This document shows, in pieces, positions 25,117 through 34,267 of a DNA stretch of 64,000 nucleotides. This DNA comes from an uncultured Sphingomonadaceae bacterium (GTDB taxonomy: Bacteria > Pseudomonadota > Alphaproteobacteria > Sphingomonadales > Sphingomonadaceae), in the NCBI GenBank assembly GCA_947258815.1, contig CAMYJW010000011.1, positions 1-64,000 of the forward strand. Reading direction: 5' to 3'. The translations under genes and the position numbers were made by a program. The notes under the pieces are model-generated. The model saw only the letters and a program-made list of their open reading frames with translations. It was not told the origin of the DNA and ran no database searches. Every line of letters begins with the position of its first letter. The first letter of the stretch is position 1.

Positions 25117-26193
25117 TTACAGCCCTTTCGCCGCCAAGGCCCGCTTCAGCTCCTGCGTCAGCGGCCCCATGCTGAACGGCGACGATCCGTGCAGCAAAAT
25201 CTCATCCGCACCGGCATCGAGATAATCCATCAGCTGATCGGCACACGATGCAGCCGTGCCCACAGCAGCGCCTTCATCAATCCACTGTTGCGGCAACAGC
25301 TGGCCAACATCGACCAGTTCCTGACGGGTATATGCCTGATCGGCGGGCTTGCCATTCAGGCCAGCGATCTTGGGATGCGCGCGCACTTTATCGAGCACGG
25401 ATTTGTCCCATTCGTTGATCTCGACAATCAGATCGCCAAAGCCGGGCAACTCAAAATAGGTGATCGCCCGGCCACGCACGACGGCGTCTTCTTCATCCTT
25501 GGGCAGATCGGGCGCGACGATGGTGTTGTGATAGATGCGCACACTCATCGGATCGCGCCCGGCTTTTTCGGCAGCATCGCGCACGATTTTGGTGCTGTTT
25601 TTAACGCCGGTGGGCGCGATAAACGGATGGAGCAACACGCCATCGCAATGCGTTCCGGCAAACGCCAGACTTTTGGGACCGATCGCGGTGAAAATAATCG
25701 GCGGGCGCGGGCCATCGTGATAATCGGTCAGTTTCAGGGTGGGGAATTTTCCGAGAATCCCTTCGTAGGAAACTGTCTCGCCATCCCACAGACGCCGAAA
25801 AATGCTGATGTAATCGGCAAGGCGCTCCATCGTGATCGCGGGCGCGCCCATCATTTTCATATAGGCGGGGACAGCGCGGGCAAACATCACGCCAAAGCGA
25901 TCGCCGCTCATCGCCTGCATCATGTTGGCCACGCTGGCTGTTACCAGCGGATGCCGCATTGTTGCGTAAAACGTGCCGTTGACGCGAATTTTCGAAGTCG
26001 CTTCGCTTACCGCGCCTGCCAGAACCGCCGGTTCCTTGAGCGCGAAACGCTCTGAAATCCAGACAGCGCCCAACCCGATCCGCTCTGCTTCCAAAGCCTC
26101 ATCGATGCCGCGGCGCGGATCATCGACCCGGCCCGGAAGAATATAGGTGCCAAACTTGTCAAACAGCGCCTGCGCGCCCGGCTCATTCGTCAT
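25117..26193 (-). CDS. LLM-class F420- or flavin-dependent oxidoreductase
   Basis: This 358-residue TIM-barrel protein has the luciferase-like monooxygenase (LLM) pattern: LEAERIGLGAVWISERF near the N-terminus, MRHPLVTASVANMMQAMSG and a C-terminal YLDAGADEILLHG. It resembles mycobacterial probable F420-dependent oxidoreductases. The ATG at 26193 follows an AGGCAGGAACC site and is preferred over a TTG upstream. It leads the operon with the APH-like kinase (one base away), MFS transporter and VOC protein. F420 synthesis genes lie at 60-63 kb, so F420 is a plausible cofactor, but FMN use cannot be excluded. Confidence 0.9.
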   Translation of the reverse strand: MTNEPGAQALFDKFGTYILPGRVDDPRRGIDEALEAERIGLGAVWISERFALKEPAVLAGAVSEATSKIRVNGTFYATMRHPLVTASVANMMQAMSGDRFGVMFARAVPAYMKMMGAPAITMERLADYISIFRRLWDGETVSYEGILGKFPTLKLTDYHDGPRPPIIFTAIGPKSLAFAGTHCDGVLLHPFIAPTGVKNSTKIVRDAAEKAGRDPMSVRIYHNTIVAPDLPKDEEDAVVRGRAITYFELPGFGDLIVEINEWDKSVLDKVRAHPKIAGLNGKPADQAYTRQELVDVGQLLPQQWIDEGAAVGTAASCADQLMDYLDAGADEILLHGSSPFSMGPLTQELKRALAAKGL

Positions 26194-26318
26194 TCTGGTT
26201 CCTGCCTGCAATGTTACTCTAAGTTAGTATTCCGGTAGCCGACCCCACAATCAACCTGCCGCAAGACAGGCGGAACTTTGCGCCACCCCGCCGCATTTTC
26301 ACAACAAGGGAGATGGCA

Positions 26319-26759
26319 ATGGATCAGCTGGAAACACTTTTGGCAATCGAAGCGGTGCGCGCGGTGAAGGCGCGTTACTGCCGCATGCTGGATACGAAGG
26401 ACTGGGATGGATTTGCCGCGCTGTTCACCAGCGACGCGGTGATGGACGTTTCGCAGGATACCGGCAATCCGCCGATCACCGGCATTGATGCAATCGTGGC
26501 GCAAGTCCGCTTCGCGGTGGATCACGCTGCATCAAGCCATCAGGTCCACACCCCCGAAATCACGCTGGACGGCCCCGATGCAGCGCATGGCGTTTGGGCC
26601 ATGCAGGATCGCGTGGTCTGGCAGGAAGGCAAATCACCAATTCCCGGAGTCGGCTCGATCACCGGCTATGGGCAGTATCACGAAAGCTATCGACTGGAAG
26701 ATGGCGTGTGGAAGATCGCTTCGCTGCGCCTCACGCGCTTCCATGTGGACATGCTGTGA
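26319..26759 (+). CDS. SnoaL-like NTF2-fold protein
   Basis: The 146-residue protein begins with a helix typical of SnoaL-like domains (LLAIEAVRAVKARYCRMLDTKDW), followed by FAALFTSDAVMD and the terminal WKIASLRLTRFHVDML strand. This NTF2-fold group includes dehydratases, ketosteroid isomerases and ring cyclases; catalytic residues are too variable to assign a reaction. Two ATGs are two codons apart; AAGGGAG at 26306-26312 is better spaced to the ATG at 26319. It precedes an MFE-2-like SDR by 35 bases in the same direction. Confidence 0.85.
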   Translation: MDQLETLLAIEAVRAVKARYCRMLDTKDWDGFAALFTSDAVMDVSQDTGNPPITGIDAIVAQVRFAVDHAASSHQVHTPEITLDGPDAAHGVWAMQDRVVWQEGKSPIPGVGSITGYGQYHESYRLEDGVWKIASLRLTRFHVDML

Positions 26760-26794
26760 CCGCGCATCGGGCTGAATTGAAACGGGAGACGGAT

Positions 26795-27694
26795 ATGAAC
26801 GAAATGCGGTTTGACGGGAAAGTCGTTATCGTCACGGGCGCCGGGCAGGGGATCGGCCGGGGGCACGCCCTGTTTCTCGCGGCACGAGGCGCGTCGGTGG
26901 TCGTCAACGATGCAGGCGTCGATCCCGATGGCTCGGGAATGTCCGCCGGCCCGGCCGCAAGCGTTGTTGCCGAGATCGACGATGCGGGAGGCAAAGCCAT
27001 CGCCGTGACGGCATCGGTCGCGACCGAAGACGGGGCAGCGGAAATCGTGTCAGCTGCACTCGACAGCTACGGCAGGATCGATGCGGTCATCAACAATGCC
27101 GGGATTTTCTCCAGTCACACGATCGAGGAACTGACCGCGGAAACCTTCAACCGCGCACATGATGTCCATGTGCTGGGCAGTGCCCTTGTTACGCGCAATG
27201 CCTGGCCGCACCTTTCAAAAAGCGGCGGGCGGATCGTCAATACGATGTCGGCAAGCATTTTCGGCATGCCCACGCATTCGTCCTATATCACGGCCAAGGC
27301 CGGGGTTTTCGGATTGACCCGTGCCCTTGCGGTCGAAGGCCGCATGGCAGGCATCAAGGTCAATTGCATTGCACCGGCTGCGGCGACCCGGCTGATGTTC
27401 GTGGAACGCAAGGAAATCCCCGCGGAAATGGCCGAACACTACAAACAACTGATGCCGCCAGAGGCGATTGCGCCGGTTGCCGCTTATCTCGCTCACGCGG
27501 ACTGCGCGATTTCGGGCGAATGCCTTGCGGTGGGCGGCGGACGGGTGACGCGCTACATTCTTGGCGAGACGCCGGGCATCGTGCGGCCTGCGCTCACGCC
27601 CGAGATCATCCGCGACGAGCTGGAAGCGATCATGGACACCGAGGGCTTCAACCTCTGGCCCGATACCGCCACGCTTGAGCAGGCGACTGTTTAG
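26795..27694 (+). CDS. SDR, MFE-2-like hydroxyacyl-CoA dehydrogenase family
   Basis: The 299-residue SDR has TGAGQGIG (14-21), INNAG (99-103) and the catalytic YITAK (Tyr164, Lys168). VVVNDAG, VHVLGSA and CIAPAAATRLM resemble the dehydrogenase part of MFE-2, as in the gene at 1050. An extended C-terminus of about 50 residues (VTRYILGETPGIVRPALTPE) is also shared with that family. It likely oxidises a (3R)-hydroxyacyl-CoA or a ring hydroxyl. The ATG at 26795 is preceded by GGGAGACGGAT. The gene is followed by a pair of palindromic repeats and the convergent P450 gene. Confidence 0.91.
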   Translation: MNEMRFDGKVVIVTGAGQGIGRGHALFLAARGASVVVNDAGVDPDGSGMSAGPAASVVAEIDDAGGKAIAVTASVATEDGAAEIVSAALDSYGRIDAVINNAGIFSSHTIEELTAETFNRAHDVHVLGSALVTRNAWPHLSKSGGRIVNTMSASIFGMPTHSSYITAKAGVFGLTRALAVEGRMAGIKVNCIAPAAATRLMFVERKEIPAEMAEHYKQLMPPEAIAPVAAYLAHADCAISGECLAVGGGRVTRYILGETPGIVRPALTPEIIRDELEAIMDTEGFNLWPDTATLEQATV

Positions 27695-27730
27695 AGCGGT
27701 TTCCGATCAATCGGGACGAAAGCCGCAACA

Positions 27731-27856
27731 AGCCCGCGCGGCGTTTGAGCGTTGCTTTTCCGTTCGCGTCAGCCTGAACGGAAAACGCCCCAAAGCCCGC
27801 GCGGCGCCTGAGCGTTGCTTTTCCGTTCGCGTCAGCCTGAACGGAAAACACCCCAA
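27731..27856 (+). repeat. Two tandem units of a 63-bp palindromic repeat
   Basis: Two near-identical 63-bp units start at 27731 and 27794. Each contains the perfect hairpin TTTTCCGTTC-N10-GAACGGAAAA (27756-27785 and 27819-27848) and a GC-rich AGCCCGCGCGGCG segment. The same repeat, inverted, is found at 35291-35415. It lies between the convergent SDR and P450 genes. The A/T-flanked hairpin could act as a terminator on both strands; the spread of the unit suggests a REP-like dispersed repeat. Confidence 0.88.
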
Positions 27857-27893
27857 AAACCGCGCACACCGCCCTCATTCAGACGTGCGACAC

Positions 27894-29117
27894 TCAGACA
27901 TCCCATTCCAGCTTGAGTTCGGGAACGTGGGTGATGTTGCCCGCGTGGTACTTGATCTGGAACCCTTCGGCGACACGGAACGGGGGCACCAGTTTCAGCC
28001 ACTGTTCCAGCGCGGTCTGCATTTCCATGCGCGCCAGATGCATGCCCAGACATTTGTGGATGCCAAAGCCCAGCGAGATATGCGGCGCCTTGCGATCAAA
28101 GCGAATGTCCTGTGGGTTTTCGTAATAGTCAGGATCATACCCGGCAACGGCCGTGGATATGCCGACATAATCGCCCGGCAGGATTTTCTGACCACGGATT
28201 TCGATTTCCTTGGCGGCGATGCGGAACACGCTGACCGGGGCAAAGGCGCGCAGGAATTCCTCAACCGCCAGAACGATCTTCTTGGGATCATCGCGCAGTT
28301 CCTGCTGCTTATCGGGGTTCTTCGCCAGATAAGTGAAGATATTGCCCAGCAGCGAAGTTACCGTATCGAGCCCGCCGATGAACAGGTTGAAACAGTGGCC
28401 AAACACTTCGGCATCGTTCCACTTGCGGCCTTCAACTTCAAAATCGAAAATCTGGCTGACATAATCGTCGCCCGGATTCTCGCGCCGGTCCGCGATCATT
28501 TCACGCAGATATTCCACCACTTTGCGAACCGCGCTGGTGCGCAGTTCAAAATCGTTGGTGTGGAAGATATCTTTCTCCCACTGCAGAAATTCCTCCATCC
28601 GGTCCTGCGGCAGGCCAAGCAGATCCAGCACGATGTAAATCGGAAACTTGGATGAGAAATCGGCCACGAACTCGCAATGCCCCTGATCGCGGAACGCGCC
28701 GATCTGCGCGATCGCGCGCTCGTGCAGTTCATCGCGCATTTTCGCGATTTTCTGCGGTGCGAAAAAGGGATTGAGCGCCTTGCGATATTCGCCGTGGATC
28801 GGCGGATCGGTTTCGGTGGGAATTACCAGCCAGTCCTCACCGATGGACTGCGCGAACTTGCCCATGCCGTTTTTCGTATAGTTATCGGGATCGCGCAGCA
28901 CCGTCTGCATATCCTCAACCTTGGTCAGCAGCCAGCCGCCCATATCGCCTGGAAAGATGTTGCTGCACCAGGTGATCGGATCAAGCGTGCGCTGAATTTC
29001 GGGCAGCATCGTTTCTTGCGGACACACATCGACATTCTCACGCGCGAAGAAATCCAGCCGGACAACCTTGTCCGCCGGAACGTGCGCGGGAACTTCCTGT
29101 TTGGGGCGAGTAGCCAT
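27894..29117 (-). CDS. Cytochrome P450
   Basis: The 407-residue soluble protein has the heme-binding FGIHKCLGMHLAR loop (Cys356), the helix K ExxR in EEFLR, and a helix I segment FIGGLDTVTS in which the usual acid-threonine pair is present. It has the size and layout of the class I bacterial P450s (P450cam-like), which hydroxylate terpenes, steroids or fatty acids with electrons from a ferredoxin. A putidaredoxin-type ferredoxin is encoded at 44772, but no ferredoxin reductase was found. The ATG at 29117 follows GGAGAATTGAAT. The DUF1214 gene lies 35 bases upstream on the same strand. Confidence 0.94.
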   Translation of the reverse strand: MATRPKQEVPAHVPADKVVRLDFFARENVDVCPQETMLPEIQRTLDPITWCSNIFPGDMGGWLLTKVEDMQTVLRDPDNYTKNGMGKFAQSIGEDWLVIPTETDPPIHGEYRKALNPFFAPQKIAKMRDELHERAIAQIGAFRDQGHCEFVADFSSKFPIYIVLDLLGLPQDRMEEFLQWEKDIFHTNDFELRTSAVRKVVEYLREMIADRRENPGDDYVSQIFDFEVEGRKWNDAEVFGHCFNLFIGGLDTVTSLLGNIFTYLAKNPDKQQELRDDPKKIVLAVEEFLRAFAPVSVFRIAAKEIEIRGQKILPGDYVGISTAVAGYDPDYYENPQDIRFDRKAPHISLGFGIHKCLGMHLARMEMQTALEQWLKLVPPFRVAEGFQIKYHAGNITHVPELKLEWDV

Positions 29118-29152
29118 ATTCAATTCTCCAAGTCTCGAATCTGTGTGTTGAG

Positions 29153-30340
29153 TTACCAGATTGCGCGCATCTGGGCGGCAATCCTGCGGTTTCGCAAAGC
29201 CGCCGCGCGCTGTTCGCGGCTGACACGTTTGGTATCTTGCGGCAGCTGGTCTGCCACCTCGGCCAGCTTTACCTTGCGGATCGTTGGCATGGGTTTTTCG
29301 CTCGCCTCAAACCAGCGTCCCTGTATCGCGCCGGATGCATAGCCTGCCGTATCGAGCCAGTTGTGAACGCCCGGATCGCCTGCCGAAATAACCGTGCGAA
29401 ACACGCCATCGGCATCGACCACGCCTTGCGCATCATTGAGGCTGGACTGATTGTTATACCAGTCCGTCGTCTCATACAGATCGTTGGTCAGGATGATCGA
29501 CCAGTAACGCGATCTGGCGGGCACTTTCACTTCTGTGATCAGCGCCTCATCGTCTGCCAGTTCATACGCGCCTTCGTAATAGAACTGGCCGGAAAGCCCG
29601 GACATCTGCGAAACATCGAATATCTTGAGGGTGTTGAGAAAGCCCTCGTCGCGCAGTTCCTCCACATGCGTGGGAAATGCCAGCGCGCAAACCCCGGTGA
29701 TGCCGGGCATTTCATCGAATGCGCCATGAAGAGCCTTTGCAGATGGCCTGCCCTTGCCTTCATCGACATCGAGCCGGACGATACCGAAACGCGGTTCGCG
29801 CTCAACGCCCCAATCGCAGCTGACAACGCGCACCATGAATTTTTCGCACTGCGGGTCCAGCGCGAACCAGTCACCCGCATAACCCGCCGGGCGTTCAGGC
29901 GAGATCAGCACTTCGAAATGGCCTTTGGCGTCCAGTGTCAGCGTATCGAAATCGATCTGCCCCAGCACCGGATGATGCTTGCCCGTGCGCAGCGTATCCG
30001 GCCCCATCTGCGCCAGAATGACCATGCGCACCGTGCCGCGATCACCCTTCAGCAGGTAACTGCCGCCTTTTTCGATCAGACACGATTTGTAGATCGTATC
30101 GGCGTTGGGCTGAAAAATGTTCTGCGCAATATTGAGTTCGGGCACAAACATCGGGTGGCGGCGATCGCCGACCAGCGCATCGGAACTGGCGCGGCCCAGA
30201 CCATAAAGCAGCAAACGCATCGATTCCGCCATAACCTGCGGATCACCGCGCAAACGCTCTGGCACGCGCTTTCGCATCGCGTCGCCCAGAGGCCGCAATG
30301 CGTCGATCAGTTTTTCCCAGGCCAGACCGTCATCCGCCAT
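29153..30340 (-). CDS. DUF1214 domain protein
   Basis: The 395-residue product contains a DUF1214-like beta-rich domain (SRYWSIILTNDLYETTDWYNNQSSLN and VHNWLDTAGYASGAIQGRW). Function is unknown; related proteins occur beside catabolic genes in sphingomonads and mycobacteria, and a paralogue is at 35991. I report the ATG at 30340, which gives a protein starting like its family. The frame stays open upstream to an ATG at 30484 that would add a Tat-like signal (RRSLLK plus hydrophobic stretch), though this would overlap the divergent hydrolase start by 17 bases. The choice between a cytoplasmic and an exported protein is open. Confidence 0.82.
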   Translation of the reverse strand: MADDGLAWEKLIDALRPLGDAMRKRVPERLRGDPQVMAESMRLLLYGLGRASSDALVGDRRHPMFVPELNIAQNIFQPNADTIYKSCLIEKGGSYLLKGDRGTVRMVILAQMGPDTLRTGKHHPVLGQIDFDTLTLDAKGHFEVLISPERPAGYAGDWFALDPQCEKFMVRVVSCDWGVEREPRFGIVRLDVDEGKGRPSAKALHGAFDEMPGITGVCALAFPTHVEELRDEGFLNTLKIFDVSQMSGLSGQFYYEGAYELADDEALITEVKVPARSRYWSIILTNDLYETTDWYNNQSSLNDAQGVVDADGVFRTVISAGDPGVHNWLDTAGYASGAIQGRWFEASEKPMPTIRKVKLAEVADQLPQDTKRVSREQRAAALRNRRIAAQMRAIW

Positions 30341-30467
30341 ATGCGCTATCCCGTTTTTCGTGTTTAGCGTCTGTTTGCGATCTGTCGCCGCTCGCAACCT
30401 TTCGCCCGGTAGGAGAATCCCCAGCCCCGCTGCCCATGTTATTGCTTTCAACAAGGAGCGCCGCGCG

Positions 30468-31346
30468 ATGAAATCAACTGACATGATGCTGGATGTTACC
30501 TCCGCTGCCGGCCTTGGTGAACCCACGCACATCGCCGCAAGCCTGCACATGCCCGATGATATACCCGATAACGCACGGCTGCATCTGGTTTTCGCGGTTC
30601 ATGGCGGCGGATATCGCCGGCATTACTGGCACCCGCCCTATGCGGATGAAAGCTACAGTTTCGCGCGCTGGTTCACCGATCATGGCAAGGCGGTTCTGAC
30701 CATTGATATGCTTGGCATGGGAGACAGCAGCAAGCCTGAACCCGAAAGCAGGCTCAGCAGCGCAGCTATTGCAGCCGCTCATGCCGATGCACTGGCGCAA
30801 GTGGTGGCAAAGCTCGACAGGCCGCTCAACGTAACCGGCATCGGCCATTCGATGGGCGGGATGATGATCATCGCGCAAGCGGCAGCGCACCCCGCGCTTG
30901 ATCGGGTTGCTGTGCTTGGCTGGGCGAACGAGCCAATGCAGCTTGGCGATACCGACGTTGAAACGATGCAGGCGGACCTGATCCCCAGCGGCTATCTCCA
31001 CACCCCTCGCGAAGCGATGCGCAAGCTGTTTTACTGGCCCGACGTGCCGATCGAACTGATCGAAGCCGATGAAGCCCACGCTTCGGCATCCCCGGCAACC
31101 ATGGGCCGCGCCGCGTTGACGCCGGGCATTGTCCACGATGCCGCCGCCAGCATCGCGGTGCCGGTGCTGGTTATGCAAAGCGTGATCGACACCAGCCCCG
31201 ATCCGCAAAAGGAACTGGCCTATTTCAGCGGATCGCCCGCGGTCGAATTGCAGATCCTGGAAGACGCCGCGCATTGCCAGAACTTTGCCGGAACCCGCGC
31301 CGTCCACTGGGCCGACATGAACGACTGGATCGACCGGACCAGCTAA
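30468..31346 (+). CDS. Alpha/beta hydrolase
   Basis: This 292-residue alpha/beta hydrolase has the oxyanion strand VFAVHGGGYRRHYW, the nucleophile elbow GIGHSMGG (probable catalytic Ser in GHSMG), an acidic residue in the VIDTSPDPQKE region and a histidine in EDAAHCQNFAG. Together these form a full Ser-Asp-His set. Substrates could be an ester, lactone or C-C bond in a ring-cleavage product. AAGGAGCG at 30452-30459 is ideally placed for the ATG at 30468. It is divergent from the DUF1214 gene and converges on the flavoprotein gene at 31377. Confidence 0.9.
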   Translation: MKSTDMMLDVTSAAGLGEPTHIAASLHMPDDIPDNARLHLVFAVHGGGYRRHYWHPPYADESYSFARWFTDHGKAVLTIDMLGMGDSSKPEPESRLSSAAIAAAHADALAQVVAKLDRPLNVTGIGHSMGGMMIIAQAAAHPALDRVAVLGWANEPMQLGDTDVETMQADLIPSGYLHTPREAMRKLFYWPDVPIELIEADEAHASASPATMGRAALTPGIVHDAAASIAVPVLVMQSVIDTSPDPQKELAYFSGSPAVELQILEDAAHCQNFAGTRAVHWADMNDWIDRTS

Positions 31347-31376
31347 CGCCGCCGCGCTGCTATTTCAGGCACGGGG

Positions 31377-32945
31377 CTATTTCAGAAAACGCCGCACGCG
31401 GTCTGCCGCGATGCGCCCGGCAATGCCCGAAACGCCGCCGCCCGGATGGCTGCCCGCGCCGCCAAGAAACAGGCCGGGCACCGCGGGTTTTGGCCCGCCA
31501 AACCCAGTCGCCGGGCGATGCAGGCCAGAACGCAATGCGCCAAAATCAACATGGGTGACGCAGCCATTGGTGGCGTTGAGCCGCACTTCGCGTTCTCTTG
31601 CGGTTTCCACAAAGCGGCCAACTTCATGCTGGAATCCATCATAAAATTCGGAAACCTGCGCAATGATCGAGGCCATCGTCCGGTCTTTCAGTTCAGCAGA
31701 CCAGCCTTCGCGGGCGTCCACTGCCATCGCAGGGAGGTAAAGATAGGCGATCGAACACCCCTCCGGCGCTTGTGACGGATCGATATTGGACAGCGGGCTC
31801 AGCGATACCGCGTGCCGCTGCGGAATATCGCCGCGCCGGGCCGCCGCGAAACTTTCACGCACGTCATCAGCCAGCCCGATCAGGCCAACCGCCTGATTGA
31901 TATCGGCATCATCGTGGCGCATGTCCTGATGCTTTTTCAGCCGCAGCGGCGCTTTCATCGCAACATTGGCCAGAAACGGCGCCGCGTTCGAACGGTTGGC
32001 CGGGACATGGGCGATGCGCTGCATCAGCTTGCGCTCCACCGCATCGGGCGTTGTCAGGGCAAATGTGGTTTTCGGGTCACTCGTGGCGATCACCGCCTTT
32101 GCCCTCAGCACCCGGCCATCATCCAGCCGCACGCCTTTTGCAGCGCCATCCTCAACCAGAATTTCGGCCACCGGCGCGTTGAGCATGATTTCCGCGCCCG
32201 TTTCGGTGATGCTTTTGGCCATCGCATTTGCAAATGCCTGCAAGCTGCCCACCGGTTTGCCCGTGCCCAGCCGGTGCGTCACGGCGAAGATCATATAGGC
32301 TGCCGCGTTGCCATCATCATCGACCGGACCGGCCCCTGCCGCAATGCCATTGAGCAGCGCAATCGTTGCCGGGTGCTCAAACCACTCGCACGCCACCTGA
32401 TCCGCTGTGCCTTTGGAAATAGCGATCAGCTGTTCGCGCAGCTTCACACTGCGAACCGCGCTGGAAATCATCTTGCCGATGTTGCGGAAATCGGGCCGCC
32501 CCGGCTCCGCCATCATCAGCGGAAAGCCGATGTCCATCATCGCGTCCATCACTTCCATGAACTTGAGATACTGCTTGCCGTCAGCAGGATGGATGCGGGC
32601 GATATCATCGGCGGTGCGCTTATAATCGCGAAACAGCGCGATCGACTGGCCATCGGGATGCAGATAGACATAACTGGGATCGGGATCGATTGTGGTCAGC
32701 CCGTGGCGATGCAGCTCAAGATCCTCGATAATGCCCGACCCGCGCGCAAACAGCAGCTCCACCGCGCACGGCGTCACCAGATAATCGGGCGCTTCGGGAA
32801 TCATGTATCCCGAACTGGTCATCCCGCCGACTTTCTCCATCCGCTCGACAACCGCGACTTTCTTGCCCGCGCGGCTGAGATAACCCGCCGCCGCCATGCC
32901 GTTGTGGCCCGCGCCCACGATCACGCAATCGTAAATGTCAGTCAT
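31377..32945 (-). CDS. Phytoene desaturase/PYROXD2-like FAD oxidoreductase
   Basis: The 522-residue flavoprotein begins with YDCVIVGAGHNGMAAAGYLSRAGKKVAVVERMEKVGGMTSS, an ADP-binding fold typical of the CrtI/PYROXD2 group (quoted motif positions 5-45; key glycines 11, 13 and 16). The C-terminus PGLFLGGAGSHPGGGVSG matches the same group. Members desaturate or isomerise hydrophobic polyenes and terpenoids. Its start overlaps the stop of the MFS transporter gene by four bases (ATGA), so it is coupled to a transporter. No carotenoid genes are nearby, so a catabolic desaturation is more likely than carotenoid synthesis. Confidence 0.88.
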   Translation of the reverse strand: MTDIYDCVIVGAGHNGMAAAGYLSRAGKKVAVVERMEKVGGMTSSGYMIPEAPDYLVTPCAVELLFARGSGIIEDLELHRHGLTTIDPDPSYVYLHPDGQSIALFRDYKRTADDIARIHPADGKQYLKFMEVMDAMMDIGFPLMMAEPGRPDFRNIGKMISSAVRSVKLREQLIAISKGTADQVACEWFEHPATIALLNGIAAGAGPVDDDGNAAAYMIFAVTHRLGTGKPVGSLQAFANAMAKSITETGAEIMLNAPVAEILVEDGAAKGVRLDDGRVLRAKAVIATSDPKTTFALTTPDAVERKLMQRIAHVPANRSNAAPFLANVAMKAPLRLKKHQDMRHDDADINQAVGLIGLADDVRESFAAARRGDIPQRHAVSLSPLSNIDPSQAPEGCSIAYLYLPAMAVDAREGWSAELKDRTMASIIAQVSEFYDGFQHEVGRFVETAREREVRLNATNGCVTHVDFGALRSGLHRPATGFGGPKPAVPGLFLGGAGSHPGGGVSGIAGRIAADRVRRFLK

Positions 32946-34267
32946 CGGGAGTTCTCCTCAATCTCTTCGATCTCAGCTGCAATGGCGCGCGCCGCCACCC
33001 AGTATAGTGCCACCGCGATCAGCAGGAACAGGCCAAGCAGCAGCAAGGCATGCTGCAAGCCGGTGCCAGAAGCTGCCGCGCACGCCGCCGATGGCCCGGC
33101 TGCCTGTTGCGCCAGACAATCCGCGCCGTAACCCGCACCATAATGGCTGCTGGCCAGCCGGTCGCTCATCCAGCCCAGAAAAGCAGATCCCACCCCAAGC
33201 CCCAAGACCGACTGCCCGAAAGCATGTATCGCCGCCGCGGTCGCGCGCATGCGCGGTTCCACCAGCCGCTGTGTCACGGTCATGATCGTAGGCAGGAATG
33301 CATAAAGGCAAAACGTCGCGCCAAACAGCAAAACCACCATCATCCGCCAATCGTCCTGATAGATCGCGGCAAGATAGAGCGGAAGCGCAAGCGCGGACGC
33401 CGTCATCGGCAACAGGCCATAGCGACGATGGCGAACCGCGGCGAAACGATCCGCAATCATGCCGCCAACAACACCGCCCAGCGCTGTCGCCACGCTGAAG
33501 CTGAGCGCGAACGTAAGCGCGGCATCTTTCAGATCGAAACCAAAGCGCCGCACCAGCAGCGGAATCAGAAACAAGTTCAGCCCGAAGCCAACCAGACCAA
33601 CAACCCCGCTGCCCAGCGTAAAACAAACAAACGCGCGCGATCTGGCCACCCGGCGCAGCACCTGCCTGAAAGGCGGTGCATGTTCGCCAGCGTTCAGACG
33701 AACCGGCTCCTTGATGGTAAGCCACAGCAACAATGCCAGCAGCAGGCCGGGTGCACCCATCACGATGAACGCCATGCGCCAGCCATAGGTATGCGCGATC
33801 CAGCCGCCGCCAAGCACCCCGATCGCCCCGCCAACCGACACGCCAACCGCGATCAGCGAAAACACCGTTGCGCGCTTTTCGGGCGCAAACCGGTCTGCGA
33901 TCATCGAAACGACCGGCGGCGTAAAACCGGCCTCACCAATGCCCACGCCCATGCGCGCCAGCAGCAACTGCGCATAACTGCCCGCAGCGCCCGAAAGCAC
34001 GGTCATCGTTGACCAGATCGCCGTTGCCGTGGCGACGATCCCCACGCGGCTAATGCGCTCTGCAAGCCGCGCCAGCGGAATGCTGACCCCGCCATAAAAC
34101 AACGCAAACGCCGCGCCGCCCATGATACCAAGCTGAAAATCCGAAAGGCCAAACTCGCGGCGGATCGGCTCTCCGACAACGGCGATGATCATCCGGTCAA
34201 TGAAATTGAACGCATAGATCGTGCCCAGAAGGACAATGAACCAAAGATCACGGCCAGCAAACCGCAT
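32942..34267 (-). CDS. MFS transporter, spinster-like
   Basis: The 441-residue membrane protein starts with a transmembrane helix carrying YAFNFIDRMIIAVV, close to the N-terminal signature of spinster-like MFS transporters, and has LARLAERISR in loop 2-3 in place of the usual GxLaDrxGRR. About twelve hydrophobic helices are visible. It is the first gene of a two-gene operon with the CrtI-like flavoprotein and is divergent from the SDR gene at 34474. The third transporter in the window (55660) is of a similar type. Cargo is unknown but probably a pathway substrate. Confidence 0.9.
   Translation of the reverse strand: MRFAGRDLWFIVLLGTIYAFNFIDRMIIAVVGEPIRREFGLSDFQLGIMGGAAFALFYGGVSIPLARLAERISRVGIVATATAIWSTMTVLSGAAGSYAQLLLARMGVGIGEAGFTPPVVSMIADRFAPEKRATVFSLIAVGVSVGGAIGVLGGGWIAHTYGWRMAFIVMGAPGLLLALLLWLTIKEPVRLNAGEHAPPFRQVLRRVARSRAFVCFTLGSGVVGLVGFGLNLFLIPLLVRRFGFDLKDAALTFALSFSVATALGGVVGGMIADRFAAVRHRRYGLLPMTASALALPLYLAAIYQDDWRMMVVLLFGATFCLYAFLPTIMTVTQRLVEPRMRATAAAIHAFGQSVLGLGVGSAFLGWMSDRLASSHYGAGYGADCLAQQAAGPSAACAAASGTGLQHALLLLGLFLLIAVALYWVAARAIAAEIEEIEENSR

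Noticed and set aside
31377-32945. Carotenoid biosynthesis gene crtI
   Set aside because: The flavoprotein resembles CrtI, but no crtB, crtE or crtY relatives are present and the operon partner is a transporter, so catabolic use is more likely.
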